Source of the DNA: Nocardia vaccinii NBRC 15922
GTDB taxonomy: Bacteria; Actinomycetota; Actinomycetes; Mycobacteriales; Mycobacteriaceae
DNA: 64,000 bases
Reading direction: 5' to 3'
Assembly (NCBI RefSeq): GCF_001613305.1
Contig: NZ_BDCC01000013.1
Span: 1-64,000, forward strand
This document shows, one piece after another, positions 40,032 to 48,467 of this stretch. The translations under genes and the position numbers were made by a program. Position 1 is the first letter of the stretch, and each line of letters opens with the position of its first letter. Under the pieces are notes generated by a model. The model made no database searches and was not told where the DNA came from. It saw nothing but the letters and a program-made list of their open reading frames with translations.

Positions 40032-40187
40032 CTAGAAGTAGTGGGAACGGCCCGCCACCGGGCGTCCCAGCGCCCCGAGCAGCGCCAACGCCAATCCGAC
40101 CACGAGCGCGATGATGCCGAGAATCCACAAGATGTGGATTCCGAAGATGAAACCTAGAACCAGAAGAATGATTCCGATGACGATCAT
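40032..40187 (-). CDS. DUF6131 small membrane protein
   Basis: A 51-aa protein made of two hydrophobic helices (IVIGIILLVLGFIFGI and ILWILGIIALVVGLALALLG) with a short basic tail RPVAGRSHYF. It corresponds to the small DUF6131 family of actinobacteria. TAAGGAG stands before the ATG at 40187. It is read toward the bidirectional terminator. Confidence 0.8.
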   Translation of the reverse strand: MIVIGIILLVLGFIFGIHILWILGIIALVVGLALALLGALGRPVAGRSHYF

Positions 40188-40394
40188 GAACAACTCCTTA
40201 CACTGACGAGCCGGCCCGCGACCCGCTTGCTGCAAACCCCACGCTGGTGACGAAGGGCGCCGTCCGCCGTACGGTGCCACTCGCATCAATGCGCTCATGA
40301 CACTCGCCGGAACCTGCGACGTCGAGCGCAATACCCCGAATTTCGCGGCCGAACCCGGCGGCCGGGATGAATTCCCCCGGTGACGTATCGCCGG

Positions 40395-40419
40395 GTGTGC
40401 TCGCGCCATGAGCGGGTAG
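40395..40419 (+). promoter_or_regulatory. Sigma-F-like promoter of the decarboxylase gene
   Basis: GTGT (40395-40398), 15 bases, GGGTAG (40414-40419). The start codon at 40429 is only 9 bases after the -10, so the transcript should be leaderless or nearly so. No Shine-Dalgarno is seen. Confidence 0.55.
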
Positions 40420-40428
40420 TTCGCGGAT

Positions 40429-41901
40429 ATGGACCATTCCCACGCTCCGATCCTGGCCGCGCTGGCGGATTACCATCGCCGCGGCCGCTACGGATTCACG
40501 CCGCCCGGTCATCGGCAGGGGCGCGGAGCCGATCGCCGGGCGATCGAGGTCCTCGGGCAGGATGCGTTCGGATCGGACGTGCTGGCCAGTCCCGGCCTGG
40601 ACGACCGGCTGTCCCGTGGCCGATACCTCGCCGACGCCGAGGCCCTGATGGCCGACGCCGTCGGCGCGGACTCCGCGTTCTTCTCGACCTGCGGAAGCTC
40701 GCTGTCGGTGAAGGCCGCGATGATGGCTGTCGCCGGCGGGCACGACGGCGGGCTGCTCGTGGCTCGCGACAGTCACAAATCCATCGTCGCCGGGCTGATC
40801 TTCTCCGGTGTGCAGCCTCGATGGATCACACCGCGCTGGGATGCGGACCGCCATTTCTCCCATCCGCCCTCGCCCGAGCAGGTACGCCGAGCCTGGGAGC
40901 GATATCCGGACGCATGCGGTGCACTGATCGTGAGCCCGAGCCCCTACGGCACCTGCGCCGACATCGCTGGTATCGCCGAGGTGTGCCACGAGCGCGGCAA
41001 ACCGCTCATCGTCGACGAGGCATGGGGTGCGCATCTGCCGTTCCACGACGAATTGCCCACGTGGGCAATGGATGCCGACGCCGATGTATGTGTGGTCAGT
41101 GTGCACAAGATGGGCATGGGGTTCGAGCAGGGCTCGGTGTTCCACCTGCAGGGTGACCTCGTGGACCCGACGCGTCTGAGCGAATGCGCGGATCTGCTGA
41201 TGACCACGAGCCCGAACGTGCTCGTCTACGCGGCCCTGGACGCCTGGCGTCGGCAGATGGTCGAACACGGGGAGGAATCACTCGGTCATGCCCTGGAGCT
41301 CGCCCGCCGCACCCGCGAGAGGCTGAACTCCATCGATGACGTCGAGGTCCCCGAGGACGCACTGCTCGGCGTACAGGCATCTCACGACCTCGATCGGTTG
41401 CAGGTACTGACCGACGTGTCGGCCACCGGCGCCACCGGTTACGACGCCGCCGACTGGCTGCGCGACCACCGACGGATCGACCTCGGTCTCAGCGACCACC
41501 GACGAGTTCTGGCGACACTGTCCATGGCCGACACCCCGGAGCGCATCGATCAACTCGTGCGGGCGCTGACCGATTGGCGCGCACAGCTCGGTAACCCCGC
41601 ACCGCACGGAATTCGATTACCGTCTCCGAACGAACTCCAGCTCGACAGCGTGATGCTGCCCCGCGACGCGTTCTTCGGTCCCGCGGACATGATCCCGGTC
41701 GACGACGCCGTCGGGCGTATCGCCGCCGAACAGCTCACCCCGTACCCGCCCGGCATCCCCGCCGTCGTTCCCGGTGAATGTCTGGACACCGCCGTGCTCG
41801 ATTATCTGCGGACCGGCGTCGCTGCGGGGATGAACATCCCCGACGCCGCCGATCCCGAATTGAAGACCGTCCGCGTGGTTGCCCGCACCGCGCGAAAGTG
41901 A
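40429..41901 (+). CDS. Orn/Lys/Arg decarboxylase family PLP enzyme
   Basis: A 490-aa fold-type I PLP enzyme. RYGFTPPGHRQGRGADRRAI, FSTCGSSLSVKAAMMAVA and HKSIVAGL match the SpeA/Ldc major domain, DEAWGAHLPF has the PLP Asp, and SVHKMGMGFEQGSVF has the Lys. The C-terminal domain is shorter than in enteric inducible decarboxylases, as in Bacillus-type SpeA. Which amino acid it uses is not clear. It has a sigma-F-like promoter so close to the ATG that the mRNA is probably leaderless. Confidence 0.85.
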   Translation: MDHSHAPILAALADYHRRGRYGFTPPGHRQGRGADRRAIEVLGQDAFGSDVLASPGLDDRLSRGRYLADAEALMADAVGADSAFFSTCGSSLSVKAAMMAVAGGHDGGLLVARDSHKSIVAGLIFSGVQPRWITPRWDADRHFSHPPSPEQVRRAWERYPDACGALIVSPSPYGTCADIAGIAEVCHERGKPLIVDEAWGAHLPFHDELPTWAMDADADVCVVSVHKMGMGFEQGSVFHLQGDLVDPTRLSECADLLMTTSPNVLVYAALDAWRRQMVEHGEESLGHALELARRTRERLNSIDDVEVPEDALLGVQASHDLDRLQVLTDVSATGATGYDAADWLRDHRRIDLGLSDHRRVLATLSMADTPERIDQLVRALTDWRAQLGNPAPHGIRLPSPNELQLDSVMLPRDAFFGPADMIPVDDAVGRIAAEQLTPYPPGIPAVVPGECLDTAVLDYLRTGVAAGMNIPDAADPELKTVRVVARTARK

Positions 41902-41951
41902 ACACCTCCGACGCCCGTGCATCCGAAATCCGCCCGCCCGTTCGATACCAG

Positions 41952-41977
41952 GTTTGCCCGGATACGGCACCGGGTAC
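41952..41977 (+). promoter_or_regulatory. Sigma-F-like promoter
   Basis: GTTT (41952-41955), 16 bases, GGGTAC (41972-41977). This is the best match in the window to GTTT-N15-17-GGGTAT. It precedes the 32-aa ORF and the dehydrogenase gene. Confidence 0.6.
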
Positions 41978-42029
41978 CGCGTCGAGGCGAAGACTGTGCG
42001 CACCGCTTTCGAGTCACAGGAGGTTCGTC

Positions 42030-42128
42030 ATGGTGACCACTCACACCTGTCCCGGGCTCGCCGAACAGGAGAAGGACGTTGCCGCCGACCCGATCGTCGA
42101 CGAACTCGGCGGCGACCGCGATAGCTGA
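42030..42128 (+). CDS. 32-aa ORF with strong ribosome-binding site
   Basis: A tiny frame, MVTTHTCPGLAEQEKDVAAD and 12 more residues ending DRDS. CAGGAGG stands six bases before the ATG, and a sigma-F-like promoter 52 bases upstream supports expression. It ends 23 bases before the dehydrogenase start. I recognise no family. It could be a leader peptide or a small acidic protein with one cysteine. Confidence 0.45.
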   Translation: MVTTHTCPGLAEQEKDVAADPIVDELGGDRDS

Positions 42129-42151
42129 ACATGACGGGAGAAGGGGCAATC

Positions 42152-43066
42152 ATGCGGGTGACAGTTCTCGGAATGGGCGGAATGGGCCGTGCGCTCGGCG
42201 AGCGGCTACTCGAGGCCGGACATGCGGTCGAGGTGTGGAACCGCACGCCGGGCCGAGCCGACGGGTTGGTCGCGCGCGGCGCCCGGGAACTGGCCTCTCC
42301 GGACGACATCGCGGCGGGCACCGATGCCGTCTTCGTCTGTACGGCCGATGATCGGAGCGTCATCGACGTCGCGGCGCCCGAGGACGCGGCCCGGCCGAGT
42401 TGGGCGGACACGGTCGTGGCCATCATGTCGACCGTGTCCGCGCATACGCTGACGCAGCTGCATCGTCACTACGGTGACCGTCTGGTCGCGGCACCGATTC
42501 TCGGTGCGCCCCAGGCAGTTTCGTCGGGCAAGGCCACCTTCGTCATCGGCGGCGCGCGCTCCGCGCGGACGGCCCTGTCACCGGTCTGGCAGCTGTTCGC
42601 CGGGCCGGTCGACACCGGCGACGACCCGGTTCGCGCGGCCGTGGTCAAGCTGGTCAACAATCAGTTGCTGATGACCGGCCTGGCCGTCGTGGCCGAGGCG
42701 GCGCGCGTCGCCCGCGCGGCCGGTATCGAGGAGGAGACGCTCCGCAACCTGCTGCGCGAATCGCTGATGGTCCCGGCCGGCCTGCACAACCGAATCGACG
42801 GCCTGTTCGATCCCGGACACGACGGCTGGTTCACCACCGTACTCGGAGCGAAGGATCTCGGCCACGCCCTCGACCTCGTCCCCGACGGCTGTGAACTCCC
42901 GCTCACCCGGGCCGCGCGCGAGGCGTACCTGCGCGTCGCGCAGGACGGCTGGGACACCGCGGACCTGACCGCGATCGTCGAACTCGGCCACCCGGCCCCC
43001 GACCGGGTCTCAGTCGGCGAGCGCCCGGCGACGCAGACCGGTGAGCGTCCTGGAGAGCAGCCGTGA
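42152..43066 (+). CDS. NAD(P)-binding 6-phosphogluconate / 3-hydroxyisobutyrate dehydrogenase-like protein
   Basis: A 304-aa beta-hydroxyacid dehydrogenase. N-terminal Rossmann domain begins RVTVLGMGGMGRALGERLLEAGH with the NADP-type VWNRT at strand 2. The substrate motif APILGAPQAVSSGKATFVIGG and VKLVNNQLL with catalytic Lys followed by NN are present, then an all-helical C-terminal domain. Imine-reductase-like enzymes share this layout, so that is an alternative. ATG 42152 with GGGAGAAGGGG upstream. Its last 57 bases overlap the convergent sigma gene. Confidence 0.88.
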   Translation: MRVTVLGMGGMGRALGERLLEAGHAVEVWNRTPGRADGLVARGARELASPDDIAAGTDAVFVCTADDRSVIDVAAPEDAARPSWADTVVAIMSTVSAHTLTQLHRHYGDRLVAAPILGAPQAVSSGKATFVIGGARSARTALSPVWQLFAGPVDTGDDPVRAAVVKLVNNQLLMTGLAVVAEAARVARAAGIEEETLRNLLRESLMVPAGLHNRIDGLFDPGHDGWFTTVLGAKDLGHALDLVPDGCELPLTRAAREAYLRVAQDGWDTADLTAIVELGHPAPDRVSVGERPATQTGERPGEQP

Positions 43067-43828
43067 GACCTGCATCTGGGATACGCCGATCCGTTCGGCG
43101 ATTTCGGCCTGAGTGAGATTCTCGAAGAACCTCAGCCGCAACACCGTTCTTTCCCGGGGCGGCAGTTCGCGCAGCAATGGGCCGATCGCGAGTGCGTCCT
43201 CGGTGAGCTGGTAACCGTCGTCCTCGTTGCCGAGTTCCGCGATGACCCGGGCGGTCGTCGGCTCGTGATCGGCATCGCTCGGTGAGCTATCGATCGAATC
43301 GGCGCTGTAGGCGTTCGCGGCCAGCAAAGCCTGGGTCATCTCCAGCCGGTCCACGTCCAGCTCGGCGGCCAGTTCGGTGACCGTGGGCATCCGGTGCAGC
43401 CGCTGTGCCAGTCGTTCGGTCGCGGGACCGATGGCCGCCTGGAGTTCCTTGGCCGGGCGTGGCACCCGCACCATCCAGGTGCGGTCACGGAAGTGGCGGC
43501 GAACCTCGCCCATGATCGTGGGCACCGCGAAGGACATGAACGTGCTCTGCCGGGACGGGTCGAAACGATCCACCGCCAAGACGACGCCCAGCGACGCGAT
43601 CTGGAACAGATCCTCGAAGGTTTCCCCCCTTCGGCTGTAGCGGCGCGCGATGTGGTCGGCCAAGGGTAGGCAGCGGTCCACTATCTCCTTGCGCAGCCGG
43701 GCATGTTCGGGATCGTTCTCAGGTATTGTGGCCAGTTTCTCGAACCACGGCTCGAGACCGTCGTAACTGTCGCGGCCGCGGTTCGAACGCGACGCAGACG
43801 TCGGTTCGGTGGTGATTTGCGAGGTCAT
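43010..43828 (-). CDS. SigB/SigF/SigG-family RNA polymerase sigma factor
   Basis: A 272-aa stress sigma factor. Region 2 reads FEDLFQIASLGVVLAVDRFDPSRQSTFMSFAVPTI (in pieces), with promoter-melting residues FRDRTWMVRVPR; region 3 is RMPTVTELAAEL; region 4 is LPPRERTVLRLRFFENLTQAEIAERIGVSQMQVSRLL. This is the SigF group that recognises GTTT/GGGTAT promoters. No anti-sigma RsbW-like gene lies beside it, unlike the usual usfX-sigF pair. Several promoters of that type lie in the preceding 8 kb. Confidence 0.93.
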   Translation of the reverse strand: MTSQITTEPTSASRSNRGRDSYDGLEPWFEKLATIPENDPEHARLRKEIVDRCLPLADHIARRYSRRGETFEDLFQIASLGVVLAVDRFDPSRQSTFMSFAVPTIMGEVRRHFRDRTWMVRVPRPAKELQAAIGPATERLAQRLHRMPTVTELAAELDVDRLEMTQALLAANAYSADSIDSSPSDADHEPTTARVIAELGNEDDGYQLTEDALAIGPLLRELPPRERTVLRLRFFENLTQAEIAERIGVSQMQVSRLLSRTLTGLRRRALAD

Positions 43829-44084
43829 AAGATGCCTTCAGCGACCGAGTCCGTCGCGCGGCGAGGCGCTGGTGATTCAACGTCGCCGCATCGATAGGTC
43901 GCGACCTTCAGTCTGGCAGGAACCGGCCCAGCCGGTCAGTGCGCATTACGAAAGACCCGATCCAGAACGCGAACACGCTGGTCGGGAGCGGTGGCACGCT
44001 CGATTCCCGCAGCAGCGGGCACAGGATACGGCAGGCCGGCCCGGGACGGGTCGGCCTGCGGTGTCGAACCTTCGGCAGAATGCC

Positions 44085-45059
44085 TCAGGAGATCTCGGCA
44101 GGGTGGTGAATATCGTTGTCCGAGACGATCTTCCGGGTCGGACCTGTCCCCAGGGCGGTGACGCCGGCGTCGATGATCGGAGTCTCGTCGCCGCGGATCG
44201 CGCGTTCGCAGCGGCGGGCCAGATCGTGCCGGTCCTCGCCCGGGGCTTCGGCGGGCAGCAGCGTCAGTTCGACGACCACGCCGCGCGAGTGCAGCACCCG
44301 GCCGACCGAGTCCAGGAAGGTGTCGACGCCGACGAAACCGGGCACGGTGGACAGCTCGCCGGTTCGATCCAGATAGCGTATCCGGATCGGCTGCACCGCG
44401 GTGCCGGTGTCCACCGCGGCCTGGAACAGCGCCGGGCGCATCCGGCCGTGTGCCCGGCCGCACCAGGTGGTGCCCTCGGGGAATATCCCGACGCGCTCGC
44501 CCGCGGACAGCCGCGCGGCGATGGCTCCGATCACGTCCGGGAGCCCGCGCAACCGCTCCCGCTCGATCGGGATCACCCGCATCAGCCTCGCGAGACCGCC
44601 GAGCACCGGCCACTCGATCAGGTCCGCCCGAGCCACGAATCCCATCGGCTGGACCGCCGCCAGCGCCAGCACATCGGTCCAGCCGACATGCCCCGCGACG
44701 ATCAGCAGCGCCTGGTCGGCGGCAGCCGCGCCGACGGCGGACTCACTCGGCTCGGAGTTCGCACCACGCTCGTCGACGACCCGCAATCCGATTCCGCAAC
44801 AACGCAATACGGCACGCGCGTAGCGCCGATGCAGGGTGCGCCGACGGCTGCGCGGAGTGACCAGGTTGACCACCGGGAAGGCGAACAGCAGCCCGAACGC
44901 ACCGATCACCCGAACGGCGACGCGCAACGACCCCACCTCGGCCACGGTCTCGACGCAACCGGGTACGCAGGGACTCGACGGCATCCAGGCGTGCACGGCC
45001 TCGGCGGGCGGGCACGATAACCCCGCGGATCCCGGAGATACCAACGCGGACATCGACAT
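44085..45059 (-). CDS. 1-acyl-glycerol-3-phosphate-like acyltransferase (PlsC/OlsA-type)
   Basis: A 324-aa membrane-associated acyltransferase. Motif I is GHVGWTDVLA (H-x4-D), motif II ARADLIEWPVLG, motif III FPEGTTW and motif IV-like PIRIRYLD. One hydrophobic segment (VIGAFGLLFAFPVVNLV) precedes them. It directly follows the GNAT acyltransferase without a gap. That pair matches OlsB-OlsA of ornithine-lipid synthesis, where this enzyme would add the second fatty acid, and it equals the mycobacterial Rv3026c-Rv3027c pair. The real start may be inside the first 40 residues. Confidence 0.85.
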   Translation of the reverse strand: MSMSALVSPGSAGLSCPPAEAVHAWMPSSPCVPGCVETVAEVGSLRVAVRVIGAFGLLFAFPVVNLVTPRSRRRTLHRRYARAVLRCCGIGLRVVDERGANSEPSESAVGAAAADQALLIVAGHVGWTDVLALAAVQPMGFVARADLIEWPVLGGLARLMRVIPIERERLRGLPDVIGAIAARLSAGERVGIFPEGTTWCGRAHGRMRPALFQAAVDTGTAVQPIRIRYLDRTGELSTVPGFVGVDTFLDSVGRVLHSRGVVVELTLLPAEAPGEDRHDLARRCERAIRGDETPIIDAGVTALGTGPTRKIVSDNDIHHPAEIS

Positions 45060-45929
45060 TCACCGTCCATCCAGGACCGAGGCCGCCGCCTGTAAGCGCT
45101 CCAGATACCGGCGGTTGATGGTGTCCAGGCCGAGCAGGACGACGAAGTCCGCGACGGCGAAATCGGGGTCGTGGGCGGGCTCGCCGCAGATATCCGCGCC
45201 CAGGCGCAGATATCCGCGCAGCAGCGGCGGAAGTTTCGGCCGCGCGGGCGGTTCCAGCTCGTCCAGGGTGCGGCCGTCGACCACGACCGGGTTCAGCGGG
45301 CGCGCCCATCGGGCCGGATCGCCACCGTGCTTGGCCAGCACCAGATCTCGCACACCGCGCACATTCGCACCGACCGGATCGCCGGGCGCGTCCTGCATGG
45401 GCACCGATGCGCAACCCATCACCCAGTCGTAGCCGGTGAGCTGGATGTAGTGCAGGATGCCCGCCCACATCAGCGTCACCACCGAGCCGTTGCGGTGGTC
45501 GGGCACCACGCACGCCCGGCCCATCTCCACGATGCGCTGACCTTCGGGATCCATTGCGCTGAGGTCGAATTCGGTGGCGGTGTAGTAGCCGCCCGCGGCT
45601 GCGACCTTGTCCGGCGGCAGCATCCGGTAGCAGCCGACGAACTGATCGGTCAGCTCGTCGCGCACGAGCAGATGGTCGCAATGGTCGTCGAACGAGTCCG
45701 CGTCCAGGCCGTCGGCCCGCTCGGGAATGCGGAATCCGGGTTCCCCGGCGAAGACCTGATAGCGCAGCCGCTGTGCGGCGATGCGGTGCTCGGCGTCGGA
45801 GGACACCACCAGCGAGTACTGTGAGCGGCCGTCACCGGCGGCCGCGCTGCGCACCGGCGCGGAAGAAACCGCGCCGGGCGCGGACTCGGGTGAGAGCAGG
45901 GCGGGATCTGACACTGCCTTTGTCGCCAT
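45060..45929 (-). CDS. GNAT acyltransferase, OlsB-like (ornithine N-acyltransferase family)
   Basis: A 289-aa protein of the Acetyltransf_5 / OlsB family. It contains IAAQRLRYQVFAGEPGF, DHLLVRDELTDQFVGCYRMLPP, TATEFDLSAM, VEMGRACVVPDHRNG and MGCASVPMQD in the order of OlsB and mycobacterial homologs. OlsB transfers 3-hydroxyacyl chains from acyl carrier protein to the amino group of ornithine. With the following acyltransferase it could make ornithine or related amino lipids. ATG 45929 (MATKAV). Confidence 0.83.
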   Translation of the reverse strand: MATKAVSDPALLSPESAPGAVSSAPVRSAAAGDGRSQYSLVVSSDAEHRIAAQRLRYQVFAGEPGFRIPERADGLDADSFDDHCDHLLVRDELTDQFVGCYRMLPPDKVAAAGGYYTATEFDLSAMDPEGQRIVEMGRACVVPDHRNGSVVTLMWAGILHYIQLTGYDWVMGCASVPMQDAPGDPVGANVRGVRDLVLAKHGGDPARWARPLNPVVVDGRTLDELEPPARPKLPPLLRGYLRLGADICGEPAHDPDFAVADFVVLLGLDTINRRYLERLQAAASVLDGR

Positions 45930-46077
45930 GATCCGATGAAGCCAGCTCGAATCGGCCCCGAAGCATCCGCCGAGTGTCGCCCCGATGCCAGTCCGGTGAA
46001 CGAGACGAGCATCACACCTGGCGTTCACCGCGGGGTTGTGTCCAGTTCGCCCAGATTGCGAATCGAGCCGCTCCCCG

Positions 46078-46362
46078 ATGCGAACCGGTCACCTACCCGC
46101 CCTTTCCGACGCGGTCCTGCGAATCGTCGTGATCTACAGTGTCCCGTCCGGGCAGATCGTGCGATCCGGACTCGTCTCCCAGCTGCCGTTCGTGGTGTCG
46201 ATCGCCGCGTGGTTCCTGATCAATCGAGGGGTGCTGATCCCGCGCGCCCGCAGAATGCTGGACGCGGAATGTGATGTGACTCAGGGCACGGAAAAGGAAA
46301 TGTTCCCAGCGGCGGGCGATTCATATACTCGAGTGTCGCCGACCGTCCGGTCGGCCGGGTAA
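46078..46362 (+). CDS. Possible small membrane protein
   Basis: A frame of 94 codons starts MRTGHLPALSDAVLRIVVIY and holds one hydrophobic helix (LPFVVSIAAWFLI) followed by RARRML. The middle part has GC-rich third positions like real genes, but I see no strong ribosome-binding site and no family. It ends 16 bases before the secreted-protein gene. Confidence 0.3.
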   Translation: MRTGHLPALSDAVLRIVVIYSVPSGQIVRSGLVSQLPFVVSIAAWFLINRGVLIPRARRMLDAECDVTQGTEKEMFPAAGDSYTRVSPTVRSAG

Positions 46363-46378
46363 AAGGGACTAATACGAT

Positions 46379-46600
46379 ATGAAACGTGTTTTGGCAAGCG
46401 CCGCAGTGACTCTCGCCCTCGTGGCGGGCGGCAGCACCGTCGCCGCGACCACCGCGGGTGCGCAGACGACGCCGGCTCCGATCGCCGGCACCGGATCGGC
46501 CGACGGGACGGGGACCACCGGCATCCTGCAGACACTGCTCGCGGGTAAGGTCGGCTGCCTGCTGGGCGGCCTGTTCGGAACCACCCTCCCCCACTGCTGA
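46379..46600 (+). CDS. Small secreted protein with signal peptide
   Basis: A 73-aa protein. Signal peptide MKRVLASAAVTLALVAGGST with cleavage likely after AGA (near residue 28). The mature part is about 45 residues, Gly/Thr-rich, then ILQTLLAGKVGCLLGGLFGTTLPHC with two cysteines that could pair. AAAAGGGA lies ten bases upstream. Function unknown; similar small two-Cys secreted proteins are common in Nocardia and mycobacteria. Confidence 0.7.
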   Translation: MKRVLASAAVTLALVAGGSTVAATTAGAQTTPAPIAGTGSADGTGTTGILQTLLAGKVGCLLGGLFGTTLPHC

Positions 46601-46696
46601 TCCGCTCGAAAACGTTCGAGCACATCATGTTTCGCGCCCGCCTGGCAATCCCGGGCGGGCGCGACAGTTACCGCCCGGACGAGCGCTCCGATGTAC

Positions 46697-47575
46697 TCAC
46701 CAACGCCGCACGGTCGCCTGCGAATGCGACCGGATCGCTTCGGATTCCTCCTCGGGCACGTAAACCGATTGCACCGCAACACGTCCCGGACCGACCAGCC
46801 GCAACCAGATGCTGCGATAACTGAAGCTGCGCCACCACCCCAACCCGCGGGTGTGCGGATATTCCAGATGCAGATGCGCGGTCACCGACAGGTCCCGGTA
46901 CAGCAGCGCGGATGGTTTGACCAGCAGACTCTGGCCCGGCGCGAGGTCCCGGATGAAGGTATTGCCCGGCGCGTGCAGCAACAGCAGACCGGGACCGGCC
47001 TGGGCGCTGAAAATATCGCCGAACATGCCCAGCGGGTAGTGCGTCTTGCGATCGTCGCCGCTGCCGGTGACGAACCAGACGTTGTTGTTGGACCAGTCGT
47101 AGGAGATATTGCCGCCGGCCGCCAGGAATCGGTGCTCACGCACCCACATCTGCTGATTGTGCGCCAGCGGCAGCACCACGATATCCCCGGCGTGCGTACC
47201 GGACAGCGCGATATGTCCGGGCCCGCGACCGGTCATCATGATCAGCGGCAGCCCGCCCATCATCCGCCGCCACGCGCCCTTGAGGCTCATCCGGTCCAAC
47301 TGCGCGTTCGGATCGACCCACAGCAGATTGTGATGCGAAAAGTAGATCCAATCCCCCTGTGCCAGGGCAAAATCCGCAGCTGGGACCAGTGATCCCTCGA
47401 TCTGACAACGGGATTGGCCGAACTGAATGCGGGTCATATCGCGGATCGCGGGCTGTTTGGTCCAGCCCGACGCGCTCACCGCCGCCCGGATATCCACCGG
47501 CGCACCGCAATTGGGGCAGGTACTCGCGTTCGGATCGCTCGGCTGACGACAGAACAGACAGGTGTAGGCGTTCAT
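46697..47575 (-). CDS. AIM24 family protein with N-terminal zinc ribbon (second of pair)
   Basis: A 292-aa protein. A zinc ribbon with C6-x2-C9 and C20-x2-C23 leads into an AIM24 (TerD-like beta-prism) domain, seen in GDWIYFSHHNLLWVDP, GPGHIALSGTHAGDIVVLPLA, VREHRFLAAGGNISYDW, GPGLLLLHAPGNTFIRDL and GPGRVAVQSVYV. The last 20 residues are charged and Ser-rich. It starts 6 bases after its neighbour, so the two come from duplication and are made together. The function of AIM24 proteins in bacteria is unknown to me. Confidence 0.85.
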   Translation of the reverse strand: MNAYTCLFCRQPSDPNASTCPNCGAPVDIRAAVSASGWTKQPAIRDMTRIQFGQSRCQIEGSLVPAADFALAQGDWIYFSHHNLLWVDPNAQLDRMSLKGAWRRMMGGLPLIMMTGRGPGHIALSGTHAGDIVVLPLAHNQQMWVREHRFLAAGGNISYDWSNNNVWFVTGSGDDRKTHYPLGMFGDIFSAQAGPGLLLLHAPGNTFIRDLAPGQSLLVKPSALLYRDLSVTAHLHLEYPHTRGLGWWRSFSYRSIWLRLVGPGRVAVQSVYVPEEESEAIRSHSQATVRRW

Positions 47576-47581
47576 CTCGGC

Positions 47582-48379
47582 CTACCCCGACCGGTGGTGG
47601 ACGTACATCGACTGGATGCCGACCCGGCCCGGCCCGGTCATCTCGGCCAGGTACATTCGGCCGAACAAACCGACCTTGATGTTCTGCGGCACCGCCTGCA
47701 TCTGCACGGTCGCGTCCTTGTAGAGGAATCCACCCGGCTCGACCAGGATCTTCTCCCCCGGACGCAGATTCCGCTCGAAGACGTTGCCGTACCCGTGCAG
47801 CATCAGCAGCCCCGGATAGCCCTGGGTGATGAAGCGGTCCATGTACATGCCGTTGCCGCCGTGCAGGATATTGGCCAGGCCCTTGATCCGCACGAACGAA
47901 TAGTTGATGCTGCCCGAGGCGAGCAGGAACGCGTGCTCGCGCACATCGATTTCCATCCCCGGATGCATCGGCAGCACCACCAGCTCACCCGGCGAATCCC
48001 GGGAGAACGCGATGCGGCCCGGCCCCTGGGATACGGTGATGACGTGCGGCATACCGGCCAGCGAACGTTTCATCCCGCCACCGGTATTGAGCGCGAAGAT
48101 CGGGACGGCCTCGTCCTTCCAGAGCATCACGTGATGCTCGTAGTAGACCTGATCGCCCGGCCCGAGCGCGATCTCGGCCACCGGGACCAGCTCACCCTCG
48201 ACCTGACAGACGCTGCCGCCGAACCGGAATTCGGTCATGTCGCGCAGTCGCGGCGCCTCCCGCCAGCCCGAATCGCTGACCTTGTTCGCCTCGTCCAGCG
48301 GCGCACCGCAACTGGGGCAGGTGTGCCCCGTACCCGGCGGTGTCTGCACGCCGCACCAGTCGCACTGCAGCTTGTCCAC
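47582..48379 (-). CDS. AIM24 family protein with N-terminal zinc ribbon (first of pair)
   Basis: A 265-aa paralog of the next gene, with a zinc ribbon C6-x2-C9 and C21-x2-C24 and an AIM24 domain: GDQVYYEHHVMLWKDE, GPGRIAFSRDSPGELVVLPM, VREHAFLLASGSINYSF, YPGLLMLHGYGNVFERNL and GPGRVGIQSMYVHH. Both copies keep the GPG-x-A/I turns. They lie downstream of the methylglucose-polysaccharide operon on the same strand with an 88-base gap. Confidence 0.87.
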   Translation of the reverse strand: MDKLQCDWCGVQTPPGTGHTCPSCGAPLDEANKVSDSGWREAPRLRDMTEFRFGGSVCQVEGELVPVAEIALGPGDQVYYEHHVMLWKDEAVPIFALNTGGGMKRSLAGMPHVITVSQGPGRIAFSRDSPGELVVLPMHPGMEIDVREHAFLLASGSINYSFVRIKGLANILHGGNGMYMDRFITQGYPGLLMLHGYGNVFERNLRPGEKILVEPGGFLYKDATVQMQAVPQNIKVGLFGRMYLAEMTGPGRVGIQSMYVHHRSG

Positions 48380-48467
48380 AGCCGAATCCTCCCCGTTCGC
48401 AACCGGTCCGCGACCGTCCGTCGAAACGAGTAGAACGTAGCACCCGGCCGATGATCATTCGAGTGCG

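Noticed and set aside
43936..44613. 225-codon minus-strand frame overlapping the PlsC-like gene
   Set aside because: Out of frame with the acyltransferase, which has all motifs; this one has none.
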